64,000 nt of DNA from Symbiodinium kawagutii (GCA_009767595.1 VSDK01003676.1:1007932-1071931), one strand, 5' to 3'; numbered from the stretch's first letter, positions 12,757 to 24,339 are shown. The notes: generated by a model from the letters alone, not told the origin. A program made the numbers and translations.

Positions 12757-14044
12757 GGTTGATGAGGTTTTTTTTTTGGTGGTTGAAGATTGAAGATGCA
12801 CATATTTCAAAGGGATGCGGCTGATCCTGGATTCTTTTCTAGATTCACCAGTCAACATGACTTTCGACATCTTTCGACAATTCATTGGGCCCTGGGCATC
12901 TCCAAAATTGACCAAGGTCTTCTGTTGTCACTTGGGCAAATGGGAATGAACAATTTCAGAAATTTCAGCATGTGAAGTGTACCAGACAAAAACTACCATC
13001 AGCCACTGCAAAGCCTGTGCCACAGTGCTCAATGTACCCAGACCCAGGTGACGACCCAAGCACAAGAACAGATGACAATGACAAACATGTTCCACACAGG
13101 GATCATGATCCCACAAGGCTGTCCTTTCCACTGGGAAGTCCACTTGATTTATGGGAAGCCCAAAGCCCGAAGTCAAAACCCAATGTTTTCAAGCCACAAC
13201 TTGAACGTATCCACTTGGAAGTCGGGTTGTCAAGTAGCCGTCCTTACACCTTGGTCCTCTCAGAAGTCCACAACTGAGTAGTCCATCACTGCCAAGCAAA
13301 ACCTGACCTCGAACAATGTGTCACAGATGGCATGCATTTCTTCGTTGTACCACTTCGATATGTTTATATACGAGTTGTTGGTACATTTGTGCATAAATTG
13401 TATGTACATGTGCTGACACACAGATACATATCATATTTTCCGATAGATATGTGTGTGTATACATCTATTTATATTGTTCCTTTTTTTTTGTTTTATATAT
13501 ATCAAAATATATCAATATTTATAATCATACAAACTTTCACTCTATTCATAGCTTTTGCCTTCAGACATTCATGCGTGTGTGTATGCGTGATATCTCTGTA
13601 AGGACGTTTGTTTCATGACCTTACCCCACTGGCCTCATCCTTGCGAGTGCCCGGCGTCCAGGATCAGTCACTATGCAGATTGCCCATTCGACCTTGAGAA
13701 GGTTGGCTCCAGCCTGACCAGCTGAGCGAGTCCGGCGGTGAGAGCTCACTCCAGTGGCTGCCAGCTGTTTCTATTTTCAAAGCACCTGGAATTTTGCAGG
13801 ACCGGGGGACACAGCATGCGGAGGATATCATATCTATCTATTTATTTGATGATACTTCGATATTTTGTAGACTTACTGTTTCATGATGTTTCCTAGATAC
13901 ATGGTCAAAATTTTGGTAGGTGAACATCCAAGCGAATCATTCTCCGTTTGTACGTGCACACAGGGTTTGCACAGGGCTTTGGCCATTCACCCATGTCTCG
14001 GAGATGAATGTTGTACATAAACCCATTAGCCATTTGTTTTGTAG
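12757..14044. other. Non-coding stretch
   Basis: Around 12970-13281 two plus frames are open together and neither shows splice borders or clear codon bias. From 13330 to 13600 the DNA is AT/GT-rich simple sequence. Confidence 0.35.
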
Positions 14045-14135
14045 GACATCATCCAGGAGGCTCCATGTCACATGTTGGAATTACGATTGGGTTTTCGTGA
14101 AATGGCTTTCGGTTTGGCATGTGTTGTTCACTCAT
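14045..14135 (+). CDS. Putative internal exon, unknown protein
   Basis: TTTTGTAG acceptor and CTCAT|GTAAGT donor, the canonical 5' splice consensus. It reads DIIQEAPCHMLELRL, then FREMAFGLACVV. Sharp borders make this a good exon candidate despite the unknown family. Confidence 0.55.
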
Positions 14136-14691
14136 GTAAGTGACATGGTTCGGAATGGCAAGCATGTTTGGATAGCCTTGAACCACCAACCGAGAGAGGG
14201 CGGTGTTGTGAAGACCTCAACTGACCAGAAATCACAGGTTGTTTTGCAAGCACTGGGAGGGTTCATCAAGTGACATTTTCTTAGCGCCTGGTAAAATTGA
14301 AACTCACTTCGTATAACTGGTGGACCCTGGTTGTAAAAGCTATATTTTGCAAGGCTCAAAAACCACGAATGCCAGCCATGAAACATGTGCAGCCGGAGAG
14401 AATTGATTTAAGCACTGTCTCTCAGAGATCAAGACATGACATCCGCAGATTTTCTTTTGGGATGGCTTCGATGCCATGCGCAGCCCTGGATCGCAACGAA
14501 GTCACTTAAGTCTTTGAGGTTCATAGTTGCAATAAGGTCCAGGGGGCGCAGCTGCTCTCAGTTTTGCGCAGTTTGGCATGCACCAGTTGTGCCACCGAAG
14601 AACAGCAACGTCAAGGCAGACAAAATGTGGGCAGACGATGGGCAATGGCATGCCAGGGCTGAAAGCTGAAGAGTGAATAAGAGTCGTGATA

Positions 14692-14780
14692 TGGTGGTTT
14701 CTTCAATTAAGGGTCCCCCCAAATCATTTTTAGTAATCAACCATCCATTTTGGGGAGTTCCCCATGTTGAGAAACCACCT
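14692..14780. mobile_element. Family C inverted-repeat element
   Basis: TGGTGGTTTCTTCAATTAAG at the left, TTGAGAAACCACC at the right, about 89 bp apart. Internal CCCCCCAAATCATTTT matches the inner part of other family C ends. Confidence 0.6.
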
Positions 14781-15157
14781 TGTAAGTCATATAACTAGAG
14801 CCACCAGCATGGGCTGAAGGGTGATCGATGATGGTAAATCCAGGGGGTCGATTGCACACCCTATCACACCGTTGGTTCCCAGGTTTTTCGTTCGCCAAGC
14901 GGTCCCGGTACCATTTGCTAGATAGGACCTATAAGGATTCAATTGTCCTCATGTTTTCTCGCCGTGGCAGTTTACAGCCGAAGAACACAGACCCTCGACC
15001 GGCGTGAAGCTGTGCCAGATTTTGAGTCCTTGGCTGATTCATTTGAATAGTGGTTGGCTGGTGGGTCTACACTTTTTTTTGCAGTGTTTTTTACATATGG
15101 ATTGTCATTCCCGTTTTTTTTACATATCTAAAAAAACACTTGAATATTAACAAATTG

Positions 15158-15208
15158 CTGGTTGGTTGAGAAATATTTTTTGATAGGGGTGGTTCAACCA
15201 CCAACCAG
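15158..15208. mobile_element. Family D short inverted-repeat element
   Basis: CTGGTTGGTTGAG at the left and CAACCACCAACCAG at the right form a near-perfect inverted pair around an AATATTTTTTGATAGGGG core. Confidence 0.6.
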
Positions 15209-15353
15209 TGGAGCCGACCCGCTATCCGCGATTGCCAATCAAGTTGTCATAGCTTTTTTGTAACGAACCAGTACCAACCAATACCAGCCAGATCAGGACA
15301 CGGTTCATTTCCCTTTGGGGCTAGTCACGATTGGTAACCATCAGACTTGTCAG

Positions 15354-15464
15354 ACGTGGAGGAACCATTTGCGCTGCTGGTGGAAGCTATGATTCTTGAT
15401 GAACGGACCTGTTTGAGGTTCCTCTTTGCAGTCCTGCTTCCGATCAAACCTGGCTGCCAGCTGG
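15354..15464 (+). CDS. Putative internal exon, unknown protein
   Basis: Acceptor CTTGTCAG and donor CAGCTGG|GTGAGT. The open frame reads VEEPFALLVEAMILD, then CLRFLFAVLLPIKPG, with third positions mainly G/C. The hydrophobic middle could be buried or membrane-associated. Family not recognised. Confidence 0.55.
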
Positions 15465-15750
15465 GTGAGTGATCGTTCCCACCTTCACTCAATGCTGCGA
15501 GATGTGTATGAATATTTCCCCCTCACTGCGGAAAAGAAATGTGGCACCTAACGGTGCCTCAAAATTGGATCCCACGGATGATCTATAATGTTTTGCGCAT
15601 TTTGGTTTTGCTAATCAACGAGTACCGGTTCTATATCGTGATCATTTTTGGAGGAAACCCGGGCTGCTGGTTTGCCCATAAAATAAGGAGGGACATCCAA
15701 TCACCACTGTGAATCTGATCACATATGCTTTTGTTTCGGGCAGCAGGAGT

Positions 15751-15751
<1 letters not shown>

Positions 15752-15783
<32 letters not shown>
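15752..15783. repeat. (CAG)n microsatellite
   Basis: About ten CAG units just before the assembly gap. Confidence 0.95.
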
Positions 15784-15805
15784 CAAGCACCAGCAACCAC
15801 AACCA

Positions 15806-15815
15806 NNNNNNNNNN
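15806..15815. other. Assembly gap (10 N)
   Basis: Ten undetermined bases between a CAG repeat and a TCA repeat. The true distance is unknown. Confidence 1.
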
Positions 15816-15871
<56 letters not shown>

Positions 15872-15914
15872 TTCATCATCATCATTTTCATCATCTTCAT
15901 CATATTCATCTTCG

Positions 15915-15946
<32 letters not shown>

Positions 15947-16491
15947 TTCATCATCTTCATCACCTTCATCATCTTCATCATCATCATCATCATCTTCATC
16001 ATCACCATCATCTTCATCATCTTCATCATCTTCATCATCATCATCATCACCTGCATCATCTTCATCATCTTCATCATTTTCATCATCTTCATCATCATCA
16101 TCATCATCATCATCACCTGCATCATCTTCATCATCTTTATCATCATCATCATCATCTTCATCATCTTCATCATCATCATCATTTTCATCATCTTCATCAT
16201 CTTCATCATCATCATCATCACCTGCATCATCTTCATCATCTTCATCATCTTCATCACCTTCATCATCTTCATCATCATCATCATCATCATCATCATCTTC
16301 ATCATCTTCATCATCTTCATCATCATCATCATCATCTTTATCATCTTCATCATCTTCATCATCTTCATCATCTTCATCATCTTCATCATCTCCATCATCC
16401 TCATTGTTATCATCATCATCATCTTCATCATCTTCATCATCTTCATCATCTTCATCATCATCATCATCATCTTCATCATCATCAGAATTCA
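15816..16491. repeat. Long (TCA)n/(TCATCT)n microsatellite
   Basis: About 676 bp of TCA units with interspersed TCT, CCT and TTT variants. In six frames it yields the His-, Ile-, Met- and Asp-rich open frames of 270-330 codons, none of which is a gene. The variant pattern suggests an old, slippage-prone array. Confidence 0.97.
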
Positions 16492-17423
16492 CATTGCATA
16501 TTCCCCAGAGAGTGCAGTGAACCCTGGCCGTGACTGTGAATCGTTGCACTTTCCCAGCCTCGCCAGTTTCGGCAGCCTGCACCTTGGCGCAACTAGGCTA
16601 ACTAGGCCGGCAGATGGGGTGCTGTGGGCTCTGTGGGCGGCAGTGGCTTCCAATGTCAGACATCACAGGTCTCCAATGTCTCCAGCATGCGGTAGCCTTG
16701 AGGGGTAGCCTCGAGGTTGGTAGACAGCCAGGGCCTTTTGGAAATTCCGCTCTCGCGCTGGAAGAATTGGTGTAGCTATTGGGAATCATGGCAGGTAGTT
16801 TCTCAACTGTCAACAGGGTCTGTGACAGTTCCCCCGCCACGCGAGCGACATAGTTGCTCAGCAAAAAATATGACATTGATATAAGTTGCGTTGAGGTACA
16901 GTAAGCCAACATTGAAAAAACATTTAGAAATACATGTTCAACCATGATGATCAACCATATTTGATGCCAAATAGTGTGGGATAGATTTCTGCTGGCCAAG
17001 GCCACCAACAACAACGTCAGGTTGCAATCATAATAATCCATCCATGCTGTAGCTTAGGTACTTGCACATGGTTCGGATGTATCCATGCAAGCTGAAACCA
17101 TGTGAAGCCAAATGCTGCTGGGTTCCTTGGATGGTAGCCAAAAAGTGCAAGTGTCCCACACCAAGGTGGCATTTTCGGGTTTGCTCTGAAGATGAGGGCC
17201 TTTTAGCATGATGCGCTCAGAGGAAGCAACACAAAGATTGGCAAATTTGACTTGCCGTGAATTCTATGATGATGGATCATGAAGATTATGATGATCATGG
17301 ATGAATCCTTGTGAATCATGGTGATTCTGATGGATCATGATGATTCAATGCGTCACCATTCATGGATCCTTGGTGACTCATGGTGACTCGTTGAATCATG
17401 ATGTACTCCCGTGTTGGCACCAG
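16492..17423. other. Non-coding stretch
   Basis: Contains a 147-codon minus-strand frame (16598-17041) that I do not accept. From 17240 to 17400 there are degenerate GGATCATGATGATT units. Confidence 0.4.
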
Positions 17424-17547
17424 ACTTCCACGTTGCAGTAGGCCGAGCTGGCACCTGATCAGTGAGCCGGGGGGCGTTTCACCTGCCGTCAATGCTGCGC
17501 ACATGCTGCGCACGTGCGACTGGGCCTCCCAGCAAGATTACTGGCAG
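17424..17547 (+). CDS. Putative internal exon, unknown protein
   Basis: Acceptor GGCACCAG and donor TGGCAG|GTGAAG. It reads LPRCSRPSWHLISEP, then GVSPAVNAAHMLRTC. GC-rich, flanked by GATG-type simple sequence on the 5' side. Product unknown. Confidence 0.5.
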
Positions 17548-18042
17548 GTGAAGTTCATGATGAGCTGGCGAGATGTTGATTCTAATGATTCTAATGGTAG
17601 AAGTTGATTTTTGATGACTGAACCAGTTCTTGAGTTTTAACGAACAATGATGCTTTGATGACAAATGTTAAAAGTTGATCTTGTGACCTTACAGCCAACA
17701 ATGGATTCTAGCATGGATATTCCAAGTTAGTTTATTAGTTTGTTGGAACTCGTGTCATTCAGCTGTGAGAATCCTGATCAATGACAACTCGAACACACAA
17801 GTAACGCGATGGGATTGCGATAGGTTTGTTCGACATTATGTGAAGTAGATATTTATCAAAGTGTGTGTGCATGTAACGTGCATTCATATTTGTTGCCATT
17901 TGTTCCAGTGCCGCACACCAGTCATGGGAGTCTACAAAGTTGTCTATTGAATCAATCAATATGTTAAAACATGTTAAAACATATGTTGACAGTATAGTTT
18001 GTCTAACATGCTTTCATCATTTATCATGGTGCTTCATTGCAG

Positions 18043-18129
18043 GGTTTACCCGATGCCGTCTAAATATCTTCGATCACCGATGCTTGCTGGACACTACCGA
18101 TATACATAAGAATCGCTTGGGAACTGGAG
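18043..18129 (+). CDS. Putative internal exon, unknown protein
   Basis: CATTGCAG acceptor and CTGGAG|GTTCAG donor, 87 bp. The frame reads FTRCRLNIFDHRCLL, then TTDIHKNRLG. Family not recognised. Confidence 0.5.
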
Positions 18130-18494
18130 GTTCAGCATTTTTTCTTGACCTCATTGCACTGTACACACACATGATTTGTCAGAGAGGTTTCCATGGTTGT
18201 CACATTTGTTTGGTTCTTTGATGCTTTTCCACGCAAAAACTCAGCATTTTTTAAAAAAACGGTTGTTAGGTTTATTCGCTTTATGAAAGTAATGGCCGTA
18301 CTGTTTTTTAATACTGTAGATCCGTTGATACCTGCAGTCATTTATACAAGTCCTTGTTGCAGACATACACGCCAACAGAAATGCAAACACACATGAACTA
18401 CACATAGAAACAGACCTTAAAACAAGCATCTGGCAGCATCACCCATGACTCAGAGCTACTTCCACAGCAAGGGACTGCCTTTGAACTGCTGAAG

Positions 18495-18621
18495 GCTCAA
18501 AGCTGTACCATACCTGGGTGGATTTCACCTGGAGCGCGGTTGGGGAGCAGAAAGCTGCGCGGCGAGGGGCCTGATGAGCGTTTACCAAGGAACGTGCAAC
18601 CCTCCAAATTGGGACCGTTGA
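18495..18621 (+). CDS. Putative terminal exon, unknown protein
   Basis: After a CTGAAG acceptor-like site the frame reads KAVPYLGGFHLERGW, then AESCAARGLMSVYQG, and ends in TGA. GC-rich thirds. It lies 14 bp upstream of a family A element, so that element may sit in a 3' UTR. Confidence 0.45.
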
Positions 18622-18635
18622 TTGCCTCCTTCAAG

Positions 18636-18724
18636 TAATGTTGGTTTCTGATTAGTATCTACCTGTTGGTTTCATCTATTTTCATTACTTTAGGGGGGGT
18701 TACACTAATCAGAAACCAACATTA
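18636..18724. mobile_element. Family A MITE-like element, copy 1
   Basis: 89 bp including flanking TA. The terminal inverted repeat ATGTTGGTTTCTGATTAGT is perfect at both ends. Two more copies lie at 22325 and 57897. The TA at both borders fits a TA target-site duplication, as in Tc1/mariner-type MITEs (inference). No coding capacity. Confidence 0.85.
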
Positions 18725-18750
18725 CTTTACATTGAATATTTTTTCTGCAG

Positions 18751-18824
18751 GGTCGATGTTCGGTGGCCTGAATGATGTTTGCCCCCCAGATTTTTTGGGT
18801 AACACCAGCGCAACGCCCCAGCAG
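18751..18824 (+). CDS. Putative internal exon, unknown protein
   Basis: A pyrimidine tract ending in CTGCAG precedes it and CAGCAG|GTAAGA follows, both near consensus. The 74-bp exon reads SMFGGLNDVCPPDFL, then GNTSATPQQ. It starts only 26 bp after the family A element, which therefore sits in the preceding intron or spacer. Confidence 0.6.
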
Positions 18825-19021
18825 GTAAGAATTCAACACAGATATTGGTTGTTTCTTTTGTGGGAACGTGCGATGTCACTCTTGGGTAACGGGAGTTTGC
18901 AGTGGATGCCAATCTCCATTTGACATCCAATCCTTGATCCACAATTCTCTGGCGAGGATCAAAACAACCAACAAGTGATGATATCGCCATAAATGTGTGA
19001 AGACACTCCCGAACTCACCAG

Positions 19022-19123
19022 CAAGCTTTGTTGCGTCTATGGCAGGATGACACCAGCGGATTTGAAATGTTGCGCCCACACATCATGTTGGCAGCCAATA
19101 TTCCATCAAGCAGTGAAACACGG
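19022..19123 (+). CDS. Putative internal exon, unknown protein
   Basis: CTCACCAG acceptor, then exactly 34 codons reading QALLRLWQDDTSGFE and MLRPHIMLAANIPSS, then a GT (weak GTCAAC donor). Phase 0 on both sides. Family not recognised. Confidence 0.5.
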
Positions 19124-19689
19124 GTCAACATATGTGATTCGAAAGCGCACGTGCATCAGAGGTGTTTAGCCACTACAGCTTCCACAAAGAAGCCACACCC
19201 AAACCCGATAAGCAAAATCAATTGTAGCAAAACAGTGCATGGATTCGCACGGTTCACAGTGATACGTTTGCTCCTTTCTGGCTATTTTTTTGCGCTTGAT
19301 TTGTTTCTCACGGTGGGTGCAGATTGCGGCCCCCGCGAAATTTCTGCCATGGTTCAGTGCCCGATTCCCATTCACACAGCTTGCACTGGGGCCGCTCTGA
19401 AGCAAGAAGAATCACTGCTGTGATCATCTCAGCATATCTCAACTATATAAATCCTTGGCCGATTGTCGATTGTTTCATATTTACTTAATGTCAGTTCAGC
19501 GTAGCAACTCATTGGTCTTCAAAGAGGTCGAGTTAGGATCTTGGGTTATACCATTCGACAAATCGCAATGAGAGTTTTTGACGCTGTTCAAGTCTGTTCA
19601 TGTTTACTTGGATGTGCAGCGGAGGTGAGCAACCATGGCTATAACAGTAGAAGGTAGCTTCTAACCCTTATATCACCATGGTTTGTTAC

Positions 19690-19854
19690 CATATGCTGGG
19701 GATGCACATCCGGCCAGTCGATGTCCTCCAAGGCTTGCTTGGGAGTCATGGCAAGTGTATCCCCTGAAATTCTGAGTAAAGGGACGACCCTTTGTCCCCT
19801 CGGAACCTTGGGATGTAGGATGCACATGTGGGGTTCTTTGGAGGCATAGATGTA
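19690..19854 (-). CDS. Putative internal exon on the minus strand, unknown protein
   Basis: On the minus strand an acceptor GAGTTCTAG and donor CATATG|GTAACA enclose exactly 55 codons in phase 0. It reads YIYASKEPHMCILHP, then GQRVVPLLRISGDTL and PKQALEDIDWPDVHP. One of the stronger exon calls, and it shows that genes lie on both strands. Family not recognised. Confidence 0.6.
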
Positions 19855-20098
19855 CTAGAACTCAGATTGACGAGGGATCTTGGAGAGGAGCTTGCTCACT
19901 TTCAAGGTTGGTTCTACTCCAATGTTGGCTGACAGTTGCTAATCGTAGGTTTTCCCCTGAAATGTTTGGGAAAACCTGCGGCTAAAAGCTCTGTTTCAAG
20001 CACCAAGAAACAAGGGGTGAAACCTAGATCGGTTTTCGAACACCAGTCCCATGAGCCCTGACTGGATCGATGGATCGATGGGGTGGCTCATGGTAACG

Positions 20099-20194
20099 TT
20101 TGGCTGTTGGTTGGGAGGGAGCTAAGGAGCCAGGGCTACCCATATGGCTTTTAAAAAGCCATTAAGGAGCTACCAGGAGGGTTCTAACCAAATG
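20099..20194. mobile_element. Family E short repeat element
   Basis: Begins TTTGGCTGTTGGTTGGGAGG and ends GGAGGGTTCTAACCAAATG, imperfect inverted ends about 96 bp apart. Related copies lie at 26971, 35825 and 50802. Confidence 0.55.
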
Positions 20195-20346
20195 CTGGAA
20201 CACGACCGATGAAAGATGGCTGGCTAAAAATCCCAACATGTAGACTGTCCGACTGTGTTGTGAGCACTTGTTCGTCACTACTGGTATGGCTCATGGTGGT
20301 TCCGCTGCACCTTCAGCCAAATAGGTTCAGAGAGTGATCAGCTCAG

Positions 20347-20475
20347 CTGCAGGTGGAAGTGACACAAAAGGCGTTGGGGACAAGTCCGGCGATCACGTTG
20401 TCGTTGAACCTCGATATTCCGGTCACGTGGCAGCAGCTGGGCGGACGTGAGATCATTCGATCTCCCCAACGTTAG
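20347..20475 (+). CDS. Putative exon, unknown protein
   Basis: After CTCAG the frame reads LQVEVTQKALGTSPA, then ITLSLNLDIPVTWQQ, ending in TAG. An internal GTGAGA could instead serve as donor. High G/C at third positions. Beta-strand-like composition, product unknown. Confidence 0.55.
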   Translation: MQVEVTQKALGTSPAITLSLNLDIPVTWQQLGGREIIRSPQR

Positions 20476-21247
20476 AGGATGAGTCGTGGTGGATACTGGT
20501 TGACTGGATGGCTTACACCCACTACCTGAGGTTTTTAGTGTTTTTGGGATATGATTGGTTTACCATATAACCACTAAAAATATATTTTGAGCAAGGGATC
20601 TCTAAGCCACCAAGTAACTAATGGTTGGGATTCATTGGCCAACAATTTACTAGGTTAATATAGGCTAAGAACCGAAGAAGAGGTTGATCATGGCTGATTC
20701 TGGTTGACAATAGTAACAAATATATATGATTAATGGAAATTTAATAAGCAACCATAACATGGGATAATAGCCAGTATATCTGTATTTAGTTATATATTCA
20801 TATCGTATCGGTTGAATTTAGATTTGTAAGAGGCTGCATCTTAAACTCAGACGCTGTGCCGTGTGAAAGAACGATCAGTAGTTGATGGCGCAACATGCTT
20901 TGAATGGTGCAACGGACCAGGGATGGATCAATAGTTGGTTATTGTCTCCCATTATCAGCAATGAAAGAGGCAAATTTATCATCAACTATTCTTGGTCTTT
21001 ATCTCGTATTCTCTCGAGCAGTACCAACGATCAACGGATGGCTAGTCACTCCCAACCTAGTACAGTTGGTTATTTACCCTTTTTTAGATGATGACTATTT
21101 GCTAATTGTGTTGACTGCAGCTTACTATCAACCATGATTGGTTCTTATCCCCTATCAATCTCGTCAAGTTGGCCAATTGATCCCAACCATCGGTTATCAT
21201 ATCTGATCACCAACCATTAACTCTAAGTACTGAAAACGGAATCCCAG
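20476..21247. other. Non-coding stretch
   Basis: AT-rich. Two overlapping short plus frames near 20882-21137 have no codon bias and are not called. Confidence 0.45.
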
Positions 21248-21344
21248 GGGCCCATCACTCAACAAGCCCGGCATCAGCGCGTGTTCCACAGCAAGGTGGA
21301 TGACCTCATAGGTGTTCTCAACGAGTTTAAGCAGAGGCTTACAG
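21248..21344 (+). CDS. Putative internal exon, coiled-coil-like
   Basis: ATCCCAG acceptor and CTTACAG|GTGAGC donor. It reads GPITQQARHQRVFHS, then VDDLIGVLNEFKQRL, with hydrophobic residues spaced as in a coiled coil. Clean borders and codon use. The identity of the protein is unknown. Confidence 0.65.
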
Positions 21345-21828
21345 GTGAGCCTCGCAGCCGGTCAGGGGGGGGGCCACTGAGCCATGGGACCGTGGTGCCG
21401 GTTGGGATGGGAGGACCTGTGACATGCCGGGGGAAAAGAGCCGATTTGGAAGGTTACCATTCTCCTGCCTGCATCGGCTGAATGTCTAAGATTTCTAAGG
21501 CATTTCTCTTGGACACTGCTCCCAGTGCAGACCAGAGAAGTGTGAATGTGCAGTAAGAACTTCAGATGTGGAGAGTTGGAGAGGATGCTGTGATTGACAT
21601 GTCACATACACGCCCGCATCAGACCAGACTCCACCTTGCAACGTTCCAAACATACACTGTTCTCGGCATGCCATTCTTTGCGCTGCACACCTGCATTTAC
21701 AATGCTTGAACTAGAACACAGAAACCAGCAAGCCAGTGCCATCCGACCAGCAAGCCGACCAGCCAACCAGCCAAGCAGCCAACCAATACTCACATCACCA
21801 ATCACCAATCAGGTGTTGACTTCCTCAG

Positions 21829-21980
21829 CTCCATGCCGCAGGGGCTATGCCTCATCCCGCGGCCTCATGTGATGCTGCGGCTTTCACCAACTACGGGACG
21901 GCGCCCCCAGCGCCACAACGACAAGTTGTGCCCACAGCAGGGGGGTGCATTGGGCCGCATGGCCGAAGGGGGGAACGGTG
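21829..21980 (+). CDS. Putative internal exon, Ala/Pro-rich
   Basis: CTTCCTCAG acceptor, then HAAGAMPHPAASCDA and APPAPQRQVVPTAGG, ending near a GTGGTAAC donor region. Strongly G/C at third positions. Low-complexity linker-like composition. Product unknown. Confidence 0.5.
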
Positions 21981-22324
21981 GTAACAGCTGCTGCATTCGG
22001 AAGATCATCAACAAAGAATATTCCTGTGTTTCTATTACTGTTCTTCATTCATTATATGCGCCTCTATTTCTATATCTACCTATTTGTTCATCGATCTATG
22101 TTAACTGCTCGTGTGTGTTTATTCGCTGCTATCAAGTACATGGCGATCAATGTATATGAAACATATTTTGCATACTACACATGGAAATTGCTTAAAACCG
22201 ACCAGCTAAGACATGGGTAGTAGTCGTTCACATCCCAACAGCTCAACTAGTTTGGTCAGGGAATATTCACAACCGAGTACTGTGTAACTTGACTCGCCTG
22301 CCATAGAGATGTTTGTGTGTTCGC

Positions 22325-22414
22325 TAATGTTGGTTTCTGATGATCGTATCTACCTGTTGGTTTCATCTATTTTCATTACTTTGGGGGGGTTACACTAATC
22401 AGAAACCAACATTA
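22325..22414. mobile_element. Family A MITE-like element, copy 2
   Basis: 90 bp, nearly identical to the copy at 18636, with one end slightly diverged (GATGATCGT in place of GATTAGTAT). Bounded by TA. Confidence 0.85.
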
Positions 22415-22559
22415 ATATTGTTACTTTTCTTTTCGATTTGCATGTTTTATCTACATTTATGTAAATTTGCTTGTGCGCACGCATGTGCAGTAAATGAAAT
22501 AAATATGTACGTATCATTGTGTAATAGGATGTGTGTTCGCGTGTGTTTGCATGAATGTA

Positions 22560-22780
22560 GTGTCATGTAATGTTGTGTCGGGACATGTCAGGTCGTGTCA
22601 TGTGATGTGATGTGATGTAATGCAATGGGATGTAATGTACTGTGATGTACTGCAATGCGATGTGATGTGATGTGGTGTAACGTAACGTGCCGTAATGTCG
22701 TGTAATGTTGTGTAATGTATTGTATTCTAATGCAATGCAATGTAATGTAATGTAATGCAATGCAATGCAATGCAATGTAG
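22560..22780. repeat. Degenerate TGTAATG-type pentanucleotide array
   Basis: About 220 bp of TGTAA/TGTGA/TGCAA units sharing an ATG core every five bases. It accounts for the Thr/His/Ile-rich minus-strand frames. Confidence 0.9.
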
Positions 22781-23589
22781 ATGTATGTTTGTGAATCAGC
22801 ATTTGTGCTTACTACATGGAGCCTAAATAACCCCCGTTTTGACAGGTTTGACCCATAGAATTTCGGGCCAACCATCAAAAACAAAGATCACTTTGGTTCC
22901 AGGTATTCACATCCCATTGTTATCCATTGTGTACAGGACTGCCGACACGGCAATTGCTCCCTCTCAGCATGGATAATGATGATATTTGCCGTTGGTTCAT
23001 GTCCATAAGCCAACGGCTTGTGTTGATTATGATCTTCCAGAAGGTCGTTTCTCAATGTTTCTCATCAATTACTGCATGCTGCCCCTGTTTTGTGCATATT
23101 TGATTTTGCATTGCCCGCTCGCACGCTTCCTGAAAGCCAAGAAGGGAATCTCAGTAATTATGCAGCAGGGAATTATGACCAAGTCTGGCAATCAGGGGAT
23201 TTATTTTTGCGAGAGACTAGCTGTGAGTTCCGCGGGCCCCCCTGCAGTCTTTTCCAACGCAAATTGACAATCATACAGCAGATGATGTAGAGTATGTGTG
23301 TGTGTTCTTTTTCGGCAAGAATCTAGGTCAGTCATGTCATATTCCATTCCCCTGCATCACCAGGCTATACACCATCATGAAGGATTGGCCCCGCAGACAT
23401 TTCCCTGGGAATCAAGAACAAGCCACTGTTGGTTCTTTTCGCTGGTTATTGCCTAACCTTTCTTGCTTATCAATGGTGGGCCCTGCATCAGCCACCCAGA
23501 GCCTTGCCATAAATAGATAGCGTGATCTACCATCATAAATGGGGTTTCCTAACAAAAGGGGGAAGACAATTATATTGTTCAGTTTACAG
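22781..23589. other. Mostly non-coding stretch
   Basis: Near 23110-23290 two plus frames are open (one reads EGNLSNYAAGNYDQV), and near 23360-23520 there is another weak block. No donor/acceptor pair is convincing. Confidence 0.35.
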
Positions 23590-23811
23590 CTGGATCTCAT
23601 GTTAAGTCGTCCTGGAAGTGATTGCTTTCACTCGTCGGCGAGGTTTCCGCAGCAGCAAAATTTTCAACAGACGCAGCAGGACAGGGGTGGAGTGTCCATC
23701 TATCTGTCACCCTACACTTTAAGAGATGTAAGAGGTTGCCATTACAACTGTTTACCGCAATGCAGGGAAAATAGGCAAGTGATCTCTATGAGCAGGAGAT
23801 GTGACACTTAG
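23590..23811 (+). CDS. Putative terminal exon, Gln-rich segment
   Basis: TTTACAG acceptor, then LDLMLSRPGSDCFHS, a QQQNFQQTQQ run, and RGGVSIYLSPYTLRD to TAG. 73 codons. Product unknown. Confidence 0.45.
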   Translation: MDLMLSRPGSDCFHSSARFPQQQNFQQTQQDRGGVSIYLSPYTLRDVRGCHYNCLPQCRENRQVISMSRRCDT

Positions 23812-24204
23812 CAGCATGATGGATATGATGCATTTGCCCAATCATCATGGGCGTATGACAAGTCGTTCCTCCTCGTGATACCGAACCAACCCAATAAAGT
23901 GGACAGGTTCCCAGATCGACTCAGCGCTTTCCCGCAGAGTATGTCAGTGTCTGTGCGTGGTTGTGCACGTGGGCGGGGTGGTGAACAATGCTGTTAATGA
24001 TGTTTGGTCACGGCTGATGGCTGATGATGGTTAAATGATGGTCAATCATTTGCTGATGGCCGCTGGTCATGTTTAGTAAACCTCATAATGACTGCCACAC
24101 CCCTGGGATGACCATCGCTGCTACGTGTTCTCCTGCCGGCCTCCGGCCACCGGGGATCACCCGTTCGGTTCGTCCGTCCTTCGCCAGTCCGCCCTTCCTC
24201 ACAG

Positions 24205-24339
24205 GTCAATCGCGGCAACCTCACGGGAGCCTGGGAGCAAGTTCCAAAGGCGCCTGCGGCTCCAGCGCAGCAGGTTTTCAACAGAGTCAAGGCGCGGTGG
24301 CGACGCCGTGGCGCAAGCGATTTCCAAAGGTGCTTCTAG
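24205..24339 (+). CDS. GC-rich putative terminal exon, unknown protein
   Basis: CCTCACAG acceptor, then VNRGNLTGAWEQVPK and VFNRVKARWRRRGAS, ending in TAG. The block is far more GC-rich than its flanks. Two other plus frames are open here, so the frame is a choice by codon use. Confidence 0.45.
   Translation, partial: VNRGNLTGAWEQVPKAPAAPAQQVFNRVKARWRRRGASDFQRCF

Noticed and set aside
15631..16708. Four overlapping open frames of 274-327 codons
   Set aside because: They are translations of the TCA microsatellite in different frames (poly-His, Ile, Met, Asp).
16598..17041. Minus-strand open frame of 147 codons with hydrophobic segments
   Set aside because: A few frames of this length are expected by chance in 64 kb; there are no splice signals and no codon bias.
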